Below, one piece after another: positions 24,266 to 33,005 of a stretch of 64,000 bases of DNA. Where the stretch lies: the NCBI RefSeq assembly GCF_000220835.1, contig NZ_GL985606.1:2239615-2303614 (forward strand), given 5' to 3'. Source of the stretch: Actinomyces sp. oral taxon 448 str. F0400. Its GTDB lineage: Bacteria > Actinomycetota > Actinomycetes > Actinomycetales > Actinomycetaceae. Position numbers and translations under genes: made by a program. How positions within the stretch are numbered: the first letter of the stretch is position 1; each line of letters opens with the position of its first letter. The notes below the pieces were generated by a model. The model was given only the letters and a program-made list of their open reading frames with translations. It did not search any database and was not told where the DNA came from.

Positions 24266-24774
24266 GTGCCCGATCCGCAGCCCCTTCCCGCCCTGGGCGA
24301 TGTCGTCGACGTCGGCTCCTGGGCGAGGTTCTCACCATCTCTGGCCATCTTCCTCGACGAACAGGTGCGGTCCCGCGGCCTGCCGGGCGGTCCCGGCGAC
24401 GGGCTGACCGTTCTGCTGACGGCCCCCGCCCCCGTGGCCGTGAAGGAGGAGCCGGCCGCCGGCGGTCTGCGCTCGCTGTGGCGCGGACGGCCGCGCCGCG
24501 CCCTATCCCCTGAGGTCCCCGGCGTAGCACTGACGGGGGGAGAGACGGCGTGGAGCTGGACCTGTCCGTACTCGACGACGCCGGGCGAATCCTGCTGGAC
24601 GCCGACGCCCGCACCCGACTGACCGCCATGGGATGGCAGCGGCGCCGGCAGACGCTCGTGAGGGTCCTGCCGGACGGGGGGTCGGCGGCCGAAGCGGTCA
24701 CCCGAGTGCTCATCGAGGTACTCGGCGTCGCTCACCCGGCGGATCTCGACTGGCGAGTGATGCCGCACGGCTGA
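24266..24774 (+). pseudogene. TY-Chap-like protein, interrupted by a frameshift
   Basis: Two adjacent frames together spell one domain of about 170 residues. The first, from GTG 24266, has VDVGSWARFSPSLAIFLDEQ. The second, in the -1 frame, has ILLDADARTRLTAMGW and ends LGVAHPADLDWRV. The combined pattern resembles the actinobacterial TY-Chap domain (related to YbjN and type III secretion chaperones), a putative peptide-binding fold. The frames meet at a run of six G (24535-24540); a one-base step back there would restore a continuous reading, VALTGGRDGVELDL. Options are a sequencing error, a recent null mutation, programmed -1 frameshifting, or a separate short gene starting at GTG 24550. The -1 frame is closed upstream by TGA at 24511. 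Confidence 0.6.
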
Positions 24775-24806
24775 GAACTCGCGCAGAGGAAGCCGTCCAC
24801 CGGCTC

Positions 24807-25460
24807 TCACACGAGGGCCTCGTCGCGGACCGTGTACGTCAGCGGGTCGGAGGGAACCGGGTCGGGCGGTGCGACGGACTCGTCCCGGGCGGTCTCCCAG
24901 TGCGCATCCGTCAGGGGGTCCGCCGCCATCCCGGAGGCGTCTGCAACACCCGCAGCGGCGGAGGCGGGCCCGTCCGGCCCGCGGGCGTCGTCCGCTGAGG
25001 CGGTCGTGGGCGCCGCAGCGCCCGAAGCGGTCGCGGGCCCGGCGTCCGCCGGCGCGGACTGCATGGACTGCGCACTCGGTGCCGTCCGCGCACTCTGCGC
25101 CGCGCGGGATACCCGCATGAAGCGGGACTCGCCCCGGGTCAGGTCGTGCCCGCCGCAGGAGACGGTCAAGACATTGGTCACATGCTGTCCGCGGTCGCTC
25201 TCCCAGGCGTCCTGGGAGAATCGGCCCACGAGAACGACGGGATCGCCCTTGTGCAGGCTGCGCGCGAAGTTCTCCGCGAGGTGGCCCCACGCCTTGGCGG
25301 TGAACCAGACAGTCGGTCCCTCCCGCCATGAGCCCTCGACGCGGAAGGACGGGGCCGTGGCCACGCGAAAGTAGCAGAAGAGGCGTCCCGAGGGCGTGCG
25401 GGAGATGATCGGATTGGTGCCCAGAAGGCCCTGAACGACAAGATCGAGCTGACGACTCAT
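24807..25460 (-). CDS. ssb: Single-stranded DNA-binding protein
   Basis: This 217-residue protein has an N-terminal OB fold: MSRQLDLVVQGLLGTNPIIS, then FCYFRVATAPSFRVEGSWRE and VVLVGRFSQDAWESDRG. The fold ends near residue 112. An Ala/Ser/Asp-rich linker of about 90 residues follows. The C terminus is DEALV, not the canonical acidic DDDIPF tip used by main replicative SSBs, so this may be the accessory paralogue (SsbB-like) that Actinobacteria carry beside the replication-associated SSB. The ribosome site AGGAG precedes the ATG. The upstream inverted repeat at 25483-25499 may separate it from the GTPase operon or regulate it. Confidence 0.88.
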   Translation of the reverse strand: MSRQLDLVVQGLLGTNPIISRTPSGRLFCYFRVATAPSFRVEGSWREGPTVWFTAKAWGHLAENFARSLHKGDPVVLVGRFSQDAWESDRGQHVTNVLTVSCGGHDLTRGESRFMRVSRAAQSARTAPSAQSMQSAPADAGPATASGAAAPTTASADDARGPDGPASAAAGVADASGMAADPLTDAHWETARDESVAPPDPVPSDPLTYTVRDEALV

Positions 25461-25482
25461 GAGGTGCTCCTAGCCGAGTGCG

Positions 25483-25499
25483 GCCAGCACCGTGCTGGC
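25483..25499. terminator. Inverted repeat between GTPase operon and ssb
   Basis: GCCAGCAC, one C, then GTGCTGGC forms an 8-bp perfect dyad 23 nt upstream of ssb and about 155 bp after the GTPase gene. It could terminate the GTPase transcript or be an operator for ssb. Confidence 0.35.
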
Positions 25500-25652
25500 A
25501 CTCCCCCACGGTCGCGTCCGAGTACTGGTGCGCGCCACCGCCCCTATCCGGCCCGGTGGACGCACCCCGCGCGAGAGCGCCTGTGGAGCCCCGCGACCGG
25601 GAGGCTCCCGTCCCGCCGACCTCGGCCATCGCCCCCATGGCGGGGCGGTGCG

Positions 25653-27146
25653 TCACCAGGGCCCGGGTCCGCGCTCGGGACGAACCTTGATCCCGAGGGC
25701 CTCCTGAAGCTGGCGGTGGCGGCCCAGCACGCCATCGGCCGGACTGGTCAGCCCGCGGGCGACGACGGAGCCGACGCGGGTGCGCACCTGCGCACCGTAG
25801 CGTCTGGCCTCCTCGCGCGCACGCGAACGGCGCAGGGTCATCGCCGCGACGACGAGGAGCACGCCGAGCGCGAGCACCACTGCGGGCAGGATCACCCGAC
25901 CGCCGCCGACTGCCGCGGCCGCGCCCCAGATGATCCCGACGAGCACGAGGACGAGTCCTCCCCACCAGGTCAGTTCGACGACCGGCGCGCGGTGGCCGGG
26001 CAGAGAGACCGATCCGACGGCCTCGGCGGTTTGGGCGGCCAGAGTTTCGGGCGCGGCCACGGCGTTCTCGACGCTGCGCAGCCACACCGGCGGCAGACCG
26101 TCGGTGACCTGCCGCAGCCAGGTGGTGCGAGCCGCCGCGACCACCGTCCTGGAGGGCGGCTCGGGACGCGCCAGAGCACGAGGCAGAGTCCGAGCCAGAC
26201 CCGTGCGCACGGAGTCCTCGACAGCCTGCGCACCGGAGGCGCGAATGAGGGAGGCCGCGGTTTCCTGGGCGACGGCGGGATTAGGCACGATCGCCTCGGA
26301 CGCCGCGGTCGGGCGCAGCCTGGCGGTGATGGCGTCGAGCTCGGCCGAGGCGGTGCGAGCAGCGTTGGACTCGTGGGCCACGCGGTCGCACAGGATCTGG
26401 CGGACCCTGCCCAGATTGTCCCCGCGGACGGCGGAGACCGGCAGGACTTGAACATCGTGAAGCCCGTCGGCGGTCAGGAGGCCGCGCACGTCCTTCAGCA
26501 GGGTTGCGGCGCCCCCGGCGGGCAAGGTGTCGATCTGGTTGACCAGAATCAGCATGTCCTCCTGGCGGGCCCCCAGGCCGCGCAGATAGCCCTCGTGGAG
26601 CGCAGCGTCGGCGTACTTCTGAGGGTCGACAACCCACACGAGGATGTCCGCCAGCGGCACCAGCCGGTCGACCTGCAGGGCGTGGGCGGTGGTGACCGAG
26701 TCGTAGTCGGGCACATCGAGCAGTACCAGTCCGGCGAGCTCGTCCTGATCGGAGGCGTCCAGGAGGGACTCGCGACGGATGCGCCGCTCCCGATCCACAC
26801 CCAGGAAATCCAGAAGCGCATTCGCGTCGTCGCCCCACGAGCACGCCGCAGCCTGCGAGGTGGTGGGGCGGCGCGCGCCGACATCGGCGAACTGCAGCTG
26901 GGTCAAGGCGTTGAACAGGGAGGACTTTCCCGACCCGGTCCCGCCGAACAGGGCCACGACGGTATGATCCACGCCCAGAGCCAGGCGCTCACCGACCTCG
27001 TCAAGTGCCTGCCGAGCGGGAATAGCCAAGGAGGCGGGCACCTCCGCGGGGCAGACGTCGAGAGCTGCGCGCAGGCGCGCCAGACGGGCCTCGAGGTGGA
27101 CGGCATCGAGCGGTTCGGCGTGTGAGACGGGCGATTCCAAAGTCAT
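25653..27146 (-). CDS. Dynamin-like/Era-like GTPase with C-terminal membrane anchor
   Basis: This 497-residue GTPase has the P loop FGGTGSGKSSLFNALTQL at about 66-83, a G2/switch I threonine in RPTTSQ, G3 DVPDYDSV and G4 VNQID. Two hydrophobic segments near residues 390-445 (starting WWGGLVLVLVGIIWG) anchor it to the membrane, and a basic tail follows. It is the second of a tandem pair; its start overlaps the end of the other GTPase gene by four bases. Paired dynamin-like proteins in Actinobacteria (DynA/DynB in Streptomyces) remodel membranes at sporulation septa. A septal or membrane-repair role is inferred. Confidence 0.85.
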   Translation of the reverse strand: MTLESPVSHAEPLDAVHLEARLARLRAALDVCPAEVPASLAIPARQALDEVGERLALGVDHTVVALFGGTGSGKSSLFNALTQLQFADVGARRPTTSQAAACSWGDDANALLDFLGVDRERRIRRESLLDASDQDELAGLVLLDVPDYDSVTTAHALQVDRLVPLADILVWVVDPQKYADAALHEGYLRGLGARQEDMLILVNQIDTLPAGGAATLLKDVRGLLTADGLHDVQVLPVSAVRGDNLGRVRQILCDRVAHESNAARTASAELDAITARLRPTAASEAIVPNPAVAQETAASLIRASGAQAVEDSVRTGLARTLPRALARPEPPSRTVVAAARTTWLRQVTDGLPPVWLRSVENAVAAPETLAAQTAEAVGSVSLPGHRAPVVELTWWGGLVLVLVGIIWGAAAAVGGGRVILPAVVLALGVLLVVAAMTLRRSRAREEARRYGAQVRTRVGSVVARGLTSPADGVLGRHRQLQEALGIKVRPERGPGPW

Positions 27147-28753
27147 GCAGAGGCTCCGGGACGGACGAAGGGGCTGAGCTCACCGGCGCGCAGACGCAGC
27201 GCCGCGGCCAGCGCCGGGTCGGGAGCGAGTCCGCGAGCGGCGCCCGCGGGCACGATGGCGGCCAGCTCGGCCGCCAGGGTCTGGACCAGGGCGTCACGGG
27301 CCTGGGCGACGGCCTCGGCCAAGCCCAGCCCGCGGGCGGCTTCGAGGGCCCCGTCGACGCCGACCGCGGCCGCGACGAGCAGGTGACCGACGCCGTCGGC
27401 GCTCATACCCCTGGGGGGACCGGCGGGGACGAGACGAGCGCGAACCTGGTCATGCGCCCACCGCGCGGCCAGATCGCCGTCGCGAACAGTCCCGAGCCGC
27501 CCCGTCGCGACCGACTCGGGAACGCCCGCACCGGTCCACAGCTCACGGGCCTGTCCGGCGAGCGAGACCAGGGCGGCATGAAGTCTGTCGGCGACGACTT
27601 CCACTGCGTCGGCCGCCAACTCCCCCAGAGCCTGAGTACGGGCCTTGGTGCGCCGTCCGAAAAGCCCGGCGCGCAGGCGACGACCCGTCTCCAGCGCCGC
27701 CATGGAGGCCAGCGGCCCACCGGCGGACGCCAGGGAGAGCCAGCGAGTGGCGGGAGCGCCCTGACCCCACGAACCCGCATCGATCTCGGCCCGCATAGTC
27801 GCCACCGGAGCCGTCAGGAGAGCCTGGGTGGCGGACTCGAGCCGCCTCGCCGCGTCGTCCTGAGCGTCGACGTCATCGGCCAGTCGGACCAGGTCGGCGC
27901 GTAGGCCCGCCCATGTGCTGCGCCCGGTGCGGCGCACCAGGCCGGCGGCGCGATGGCGGCCGGCCAGCAGCCGCAGCCAGTCGCGCAGCGGGGCGACGGA
28001 GCTCTCTGGCAGCAGACCCTCATGAGGACCGACGTCGGGGACGACGAAGAAGGGGGACTCGGCCAGACCCAGGCCCTCGAGGCGCTCGACCAGGTCGCGA
28101 CGCACCTCCGGGAGGATCCGGGCGGGGACGCGGTTGAGCACGACGCCGATGGGAGTGCGGCGTCCTGCGGCGTCCTCCAGTGTCGACCAGGGAGTGTGGT
28201 CACCGTAACGTGCGGCGGTGGTGATGAAGAGCCACAGATCCGCAGCCTCCAGAAGACGCACCGCCAGAGTGCGGTTGGCCTCGTGCACGGAATCGAGGTC
28301 GGAGGCGTCGACGAGGGCCAGACCCGAGGGCACGGCGTCGGAGACGACGGTCAGGCAGACCTGCGCCAGAGGGTGCTCGGTGAAGGCCTTGATGTCCTCG
28401 GGATTGACGACCAGCACGGGCGTGCGCGTCGTCGGGCGCAGGACCCCGGCGTCGGAGACCTCGGCGCCCAGAACGGAATTGACCAGCGTCGACTTGCCCG
28501 CGCCGGTGGAACCGCCCACGACGACGACGGCGGGCAGTTCGGCGTCGGCCAAACGGGGCAGCACGTGGTCGCGGACCTGCCCCACAAGACTGGTGCGCAG
28601 TCGACGGGCGTCGGCGACCCCGTCGGCGTCGAGCATGAGCTCCAGCCGCTCCAGATCCCCCACGGTGTCCGTCAGGACGTTGATGAGCTGGGCGCGGCTG
28701 AGCGCGGAGACGGGGACGTCCCCGGGGGGAAGCAGGGACACGGATGCGGCCAT
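27143..28753 (-). CDS. Dynamin-like GTPase, partner protein
   Basis: This 536-residue GTPase has the P loop VVVGGSTGAGKSTLVNSVLG, the switch I region RPTTRTP, G3 LVDASDLDSV and a G4-like VVLNRVPA. The middle and C-terminal parts are Ala/Leu/Arg-rich and probably helical, as in dynamin stalks. No clear membrane helix is visible, unlike its partner. It is first in the pair, started by an ATG six bases behind a TAAAGT -10 box. The four-base overlap with the next gene suggests a fixed subunit ratio, consistent with a hetero-oligomer. The role is inferred from the DynA/DynB type. Confidence 0.83.
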   Translation of the reverse strand: MAASVSLLPPGDVPVSALSRAQLINVLTDTVGDLERLELMLDADGVADARRLRTSLVGQVRDHVLPRLADAELPAVVVVGGSTGAGKSTLVNSVLGAEVSDAGVLRPTTRTPVLVVNPEDIKAFTEHPLAQVCLTVVSDAVPSGLALVDASDLDSVHEANRTLAVRLLEAADLWLFITTAARYGDHTPWSTLEDAAGRRTPIGVVLNRVPARILPEVRRDLVERLEGLGLAESPFFVVPDVGPHEGLLPESSVAPLRDWLRLLAGRHRAAGLVRRTGRSTWAGLRADLVRLADDVDAQDDAARRLESATQALLTAPVATMRAEIDAGSWGQGAPATRWLSLASAGGPLASMAALETGRRLRAGLFGRRTKARTQALGELAADAVEVVADRLHAALVSLAGQARELWTGAGVPESVATGRLGTVRDGDLAARWAHDQVRARLVPAGPPRGMSADGVGHLLVAAAVGVDGALEAARGLGLAEAVAQARDALVQTLAAELAAIVPAGAARGLAPDPALAAALRLRAGELSPFVRPGASA

Positions 28754-28759
28754 GGGCCA

Positions 28760-28765
28760 ACTTTA
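28760..28765 (-). promoter_or_regulatory. -10 box of leaderless GTPase-pair transcript
   Basis: TAAAGT on the minus strand lies 6 nt before the ATG of the first GTPase gene. Confidence 0.5.
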
Positions 28766-28839
28766 GGGCCGTCGGGGGCGTGCGCGTGCCATTGTCGCAA
28801 TACTGATCCCGGGCGTGTGGGCCGGACGCGGTCAACGGA

Positions 28840-31512
28840 TCAGCGCCGTCCGCGACGGGCCAGTCCGACGTAGCAGGCGATCAGGCAGACCAGTCCGATG
28901 GTCGATAGAACGCCGTAGCTGGCGAGCCACTGCGAAGCCGTGTGGTCCCACAGGTCATCGGCGCGGTGAGGGACGATCCGGTTCATGTCCACGGTGGAGG
29001 CTGCCAGAGCGTAGCCCCAGCGGGCGGGCATGAACCAGGCGAGCTGCTCGAATACGGCGCGCCCGGCGATCGGGACGACGCCGCCGGCCAAAACCAGCTG
29101 GCCCATGATGACGACGACGAGTACGGGCATGACCTGCTCGGAAGAGGATACGAACGCGGAGACCGCCAGGCCCAGCAGACCGGAGACGAAGGCCACCGCC
29201 CAGCAGCACGCCGCTAGCTCCAGGCCGGGGCTGCCCAACAGGATGGCCTCGGACGGCTGGGCGTTGAGCATGAGCGCGACGCCCACCATGATGGCCGTCT
29301 GCACGGTGACGATGAGGGCCAGCATGATGGCCTTAGCCACCAGGTAGGAGCCGGATCGCAAGCCGACCGCCTTCTCCCGCAGGAACACGTCGCGCTCGCC
29401 CACCAGTTCACGGATCGTGGCGGCCATCCCAGAGAATGCCGCTCCCGTGATGAGAACCACAAGAAGTTCGAGAGCCTGTGTGGAGGCGATGGGGCAGGGG
29501 ACGTCCGGAGTGGGATCGGGCGGCACGGGTACGGCGAAACCGTCGCCGCCGGGAATGGCCTTGGTCAGCAGCGCCATGATGATCGGCAGGACGAGCATGA
29601 AGGCCAGGTAGGAGGGGTCGGCGACGATGATCCGCATGTGGCGCCGCACGAGGGTGGAGATCTGCCGAACGGCCGACTGCTGAGGAGCCTTGAGATAACT
29701 CGCGGACAACGCGGTGGGGATCCGTCGCCCGTCCCCGCGGCGGGTCGACGGCTCGACCGCCTCCAGGTGGGCGCGCAGCACATCGGTGTGATTGCGGATC
29801 AGGGTGTAGACGTCGGCGAAGCCCTCGATCTCACCGGGGTCCGGGAACCCGCCCCTGGGGGCGAAGGTCACCGCCTGCCCCTGCGCCCGCAGCTCCGTCA
29901 AACGCGCGCGGAAGTAGGGGATGACCTGACGCGGGGACCCGTAGTAGACCGGTTTGCCGCCGGAGGCCAGGATGAGGACCTTGTCGGCCCTGTCGATGTG
30001 GTTCTCGTTGTGGGTCACCACCATCACCGTGCGGCCGGCATCCCCGGGACGGGTACCGTGCGCCAGGGCCGCCAGCAGATCCATGACGTCACGGTCCAGC
30101 TGGGGGTCCAGTCCGGAGGTCGGCTCATCGAGGAACAGCAGTGAGGGGCCGGTGAGAAGCTCGATGGCGGTGGATACGCGCTTGCGCTGGCCGCCGGAGA
30201 GCTTCTTGACCCGCTTGTCGACCTGCTCGGTCAGGTCGAGGTCCTCCAGGACCTCGTCGATGCGCTGGCGCCGCTCGGCCTTCGACACGTCCTTGGCGAA
30301 CCTCAGCTCGGCCGCGTACGCCAGGGTCTGACGCACCGTGAGCGCCGAGTGGATGACGTCGCTCTGCGGGACCACGCCGATCTTGTTGCGCATGACCGGG
30401 TAGTGCTCGTACACGTCCAGTCCGTCGAACAGCACCTGACCGGTCTGCGCCTTCTGCTCGCCGGTCAACGCCTTGAGCAGCGTCGACTTGCCCGCGCCCG
30501 AGGGGCCCACCACCGCCAGGAGCTCGTTGCCCGGCAGTTTGAAGGAGATTCCGTCGAGCAGGCGGAGCTTGCCGTCGTTGACGCTGAACGTCAGGTCCTT
30601 GCCGACCAGTTCGCCCCCGCCACCGACTTTGACGGAGCAGGTGCCGTCGGGGGCGATCTCGACGAAGGTCGACCCCATGCCGAAGGTGGTGGGCCGGGTG
30701 ACCAGGTGGCTCTGAATGCGCTGGTGGCCGAGCAGGACGCCGTTGCGTGAACCGAGATCCGTCACGAGGGCGCCGCGCGGGGTGACGTCGACGCGTGCGT
30801 GGTGACCGGACATGGTGGGGTCATTGACGGTCAGGACATTATCGGGATGACGACCGATCGTGCCCGAGCCGCTGATCGTGACGCGGGCGGGCTGCGGGGG
30901 CCGACCGGGCAGTGGGTTCCCCGGCGCGGAACCGCCGACGGCACGGCCGATGGCCATGGTCGTGTCGGCCGCCCGGGGGAAGGCCGGCGGCGCCGAACCG
31001 TAACCGCTCCCCGGGCCGGGCCCTGCGGGCGCGCCCGGCCCCGAGGAGGCTCCCGGCGCGATCGGCCCGGCGCCGTAATCCCCGGGGGCGGTGCGGCGAC
31101 CGGCGGCGCCCGCGGGCGAGACGGGCCCGCTCGCATTCGCGGCGGGCTGGGCAGCGGAGGCGGATGACCCGGGCGCTGCGGCGGGGGCGGGGCCTCGGGC
31201 CGGGGTCCGGGTCGGGACGAGATCCAGGCCGGGGCCGGATCCGTCGGCGAGATGGATGCGGGTCGGGGAGGTGACGAGCACCCGGGGGACCTTCTGACCC
31301 GCGACCACCATCCCGTTGTCCGACAGGCACTCCACGAGCCAGCCTTGAGGGGTCGGTGAGACGCTCAGATGCCGGCGCGAGACGATGGAGGAGTTGGACA
31401 CGACGACGTCGCATTCGGGAAGACGGCCCACGACGAAGGGAGCGGCGAACAGCCGCGGTTGGACGTAGGCGGGCGCTGCGGACAGCCGCACGGCTAACGC
31501 TGTGTAGGGCAC
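28840..31512 (-). CDS. FHA-domain ABC exporter (Rv1747-like)
   Basis: This 890-residue fused half-transporter has, in order: FHA domain 1 (GRLPECDVVVSNSSIVSRRH, residues about 28-48), a Pro/Ala/Gly-rich linker (105-200), FHA domain 2 (GRHPDNVLTVND ... SGHHARVD, about 218-285), an ABC ATPase with VGPSGAGKSTLLKAL, LSGGQRKRVSTAIELL and LLFLDEPTSGLDP, and an ABC2-type membrane domain with about six helices. FHA domains bind phosphothreonine, so activity is probably set by a Ser/Thr kinase, as with mycobacterial Rv1747, which exports a cell-envelope lipid. No kinase gene lies in this window. A ribosome site, AAAGGAC, precedes the GTG start. Confidence 0.93.
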   Translation of the reverse strand: MPYTALAVRLSAAPAYVQPRLFAAPFVVGRLPECDVVVSNSSIVSRRHLSVSPTPQGWLVECLSDNGMVVAGQKVPRVLVTSPTRIHLADGSGPGLDLVPTRTPARGPAPAAAPGSSASAAQPAANASGPVSPAGAAGRRTAPGDYGAGPIAPGASSGPGAPAGPGPGSGYGSAPPAFPRAADTTMAIGRAVGGSAPGNPLPGRPPQPARVTISGSGTIGRHPDNVLTVNDPTMSGHHARVDVTPRGALVTDLGSRNGVLLGHQRIQSHLVTRPTTFGMGSTFVEIAPDGTCSVKVGGGGELVGKDLTFSVNDGKLRLLDGISFKLPGNELLAVVGPSGAGKSTLLKALTGEQKAQTGQVLFDGLDVYEHYPVMRNKIGVVPQSDVIHSALTVRQTLAYAAELRFAKDVSKAERRQRIDEVLEDLDLTEQVDKRVKKLSGGQRKRVSTAIELLTGPSLLFLDEPTSGLDPQLDRDVMDLLAALAHGTRPGDAGRTVMVVTHNENHIDRADKVLILASGGKPVYYGSPRQVIPYFRARLTELRAQGQAVTFAPRGGFPDPGEIEGFADVYTLIRNHTDVLRAHLEAVEPSTRRGDGRRIPTALSASYLKAPQQSAVRQISTLVRRHMRIIVADPSYLAFMLVLPIIMALLTKAIPGGDGFAVPVPPDPTPDVPCPIASTQALELLVVLITGAAFSGMAATIRELVGERDVFLREKAVGLRSGSYLVAKAIMLALIVTVQTAIMVGVALMLNAQPSEAILLGSPGLELAACCWAVAFVSGLLGLAVSAFVSSSEQVMPVLVVVIMGQLVLAGGVVPIAGRAVFEQLAWFMPARWGYALAASTVDMNRIVPHRADDLWDHTASQWLASYGVLSTIGLVCLIACYVGLARRGRR

Positions 31513-31611
31513 GAGGGTCCTTTCACGACGACGTGGGCGCGAGCGCCCGGGGTACCGGTACGATACCGAGATCGGGACGCCCCCACGCGGCGCGCCTGCG
31601 CACCGCCGATG

Positions 31612-31639
31612 GGGACAACTGCACCCGATGCCGTACGCT
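31612..31639 (+). promoter_or_regulatory. Promoter for tRNA-Arg
   Basis: GGGACA, a 16-nt spacer and TACGCT end 10 nt before the tRNA-Arg gene. Confidence 0.45.
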
Positions 31640-31649
31640 GAGCCCGCCC

Positions 31650-31722
31650 GCCTCCGTAGCTCAATGGATAGAGCACCGGCCTTCTAATCCGATGGTTGCA
31701 GGTTCGAGTCCTGTCGGGGGCA
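31650..31722 (+). tRNA. tRNA-Arg (TCT)
   Basis: Acceptor GCCTCCG pairs with CGGGGGC. The anticodon loop CTTCTAA gives TCT. The anticodon stem CCGGC/TCCGA pairs only at its three inner positions, with C27-A43 and C31-T39 mismatches. The T arm is GCAGG/CCTGT. CCA is not encoded. Confidence 0.9.
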
Positions 31723-31907
31723 CTGGATCCTCTCACCTCCGCTAGCGGGGGCGAGAGCCCCTCCTCGCGCCCCCACGCCCTTCCATAGTCTCGCATGCCC
31801 CCGCGCGGACACGGGCGCCGCTCATGGAGCGGATGCGCCGCTCACGAGGTGCACGAGCGGCCCGGCTGCGCTGCCCGGGATCCCGGGAGAGCGAACCGGG
31901 CCGGGGC

Positions 31908-31913
31908 TACACT
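31908..31913 (+). promoter_or_regulatory. -10 box of probable leaderless orn transcript
   Basis: TACACT lies 8 nt before the GTG of orn with no Shine-Dalgarno between. Confidence 0.45.
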
Positions 31914-31921
31914 CGGTCACC

Positions 31922-32554
31922 GTGAGCCGACAGATGACTACCTCCGACCCGTTGGTATGGATCGACTGCGAAATGACCGGCCTCGACCTGAGCGCCGACG
32001 CGCTCATCGAGGTGGCCGTCGTCGTCACCGACTACGATCTCAAGCCCCTCGGGGAGGGGATCGACGTACTCATCAGACCGCCGGCGTCCGCGCTGGAGCA
32101 GATGGGCGACTTCGTGCGCGAGATGCACACCACCTCCGGCCTGCTCGACGAGCTCGGGCAGGGGCTGACCATGACCGAGGCGCAGCAGAAGGTACTGGAG
32201 CACGTGCGGTCGTTGGTGCCCCAGCCCCGCACAGCCCAACTGGCCGGGAACTCGGTGGGCACCGATAAGGCCTTCCTCGCACGCGACATGCCTGAGCTGA
32301 TCAAGTACCTGCACTACCGGGTCGTGGACGTGTCCTCGATCAAGGAGCTCGCCAAGCGCTGGTACCCGCGCACCTTCTTCCACTCCCCCGAGAAGCACGG
32401 GGGGCACCGCGCCCTGGCCGACATCCTGGAGTCGATCGACGAACTGCGCTACTACCGCAGACTCCTCTTCCCCGCCGGCGAGGGCCCGACGAGTGAGGAG
32501 TGCAGGTCGGTCGCCGAGGAGATCTCGGCGCACCCGACATCATCGACGTTCTGA
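31922..32554 (+). CDS. orn: Oligoribonuclease
   Basis: This 210-residue 3'-5' exoribonuclease of the DEDDh family degrades 2-5-nt RNA and linear dinucleotides, including pGpG from cyclic di-GMP breakdown. The Exo I motif WIDCEMTGLD, Exo II GNSVGTDKAFL and Exo III HRALADILESIDEL carry the catalytic acids, with the H of DEDDh in the HGGHRALAD stretch. Length is standard. The GTG at 31922 is favoured by the -10 box; an ATG four codons later is the alternative. It lies between tRNA-Arg and tRNA-His and is transcribed alone. Confidence 0.97.
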   Translation: MSRQMTTSDPLVWIDCEMTGLDLSADALIEVAVVVTDYDLKPLGEGIDVLIRPPASALEQMGDFVREMHTTSGLLDELGQGLTMTEAQQKVLEHVRSLVPQPRTAQLAGNSVGTDKAFLARDMPELIKYLHYRVVDVSSIKELAKRWYPRTFFHSPEKHGGHRALADILESIDELRYYRRLLFPAGEGPTSEECRSVAEEISAHPTSSTF

Positions 32555-32645
32555 CGTCCGATCTGTCCTCCGCGCTCGCCCGAGGCAGTGGTTGCGCACC
32601 GTCGAGCATCGCTGCGCGCACGTGATGCAGCGCACGAAGAACGAA

Positions 32646-32675
32646 TTGGTGCCCACGCGAGCAAGCCGATAAAGT
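32646..32675 (+). promoter_or_regulatory. Promoter for tRNA-His
   Basis: TTGGTG, an 18-nt spacer and TAAAGT lie 30 nt before tRNA-His. Confidence 0.45.
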
Positions 32676-32705
32676 ACTGACCCGTTGCGATCCGCTCGCG
32701 GCGAT

Positions 32706-32782
32706 GGTGGCTGTAGCTCAGTAGGTAGAGCGCCTGGTTGTGGTCCAGGAGGTCGCGGGTTCAAACCCCGTCAGCCACCCCA
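32706..32782 (+). tRNA. tRNA-His (GTG), with encoded CCA
   Basis: Position -1 is G (32706) opposite discriminator C, as required for histidine. Acceptor GTGGCTG pairs with CAGCCAC, the anticodon stem CCTGG/CCAGG holds loop TTGTGGT with anticodon GTG, and CCA follows at 32780-32782. Confidence 0.96.
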
Positions 32783-33005
32783 CTCACTGATCGTCGGGCG
32801 GCGATGAGCGTTTTAACCAGTTGCCGCGCTCAGCCCTCTATGCGCGGCCGACCTCTCCCCGATCTCGCCGGATTACGATATGATGTTGCTAGTGCGCGGA
32901 CGCAGTTTCTCGTCGGTGCCCGCTGTACGTGACTGCACCGTCGTGCGCTCGCACCGCACGCGACGCAATGACGACCCGTGTCGGAAGAATTTGGTCTCCC
33001 CCAAC

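Noticed and set aside
24073..26085. Open frame of 670 codons spanning ftsE 5' end, TY-Chap, ssb and a GTPase
   Set aside because: It overlaps four supported genes in the wrong frame and is Arg/Pro-rich with no motif.
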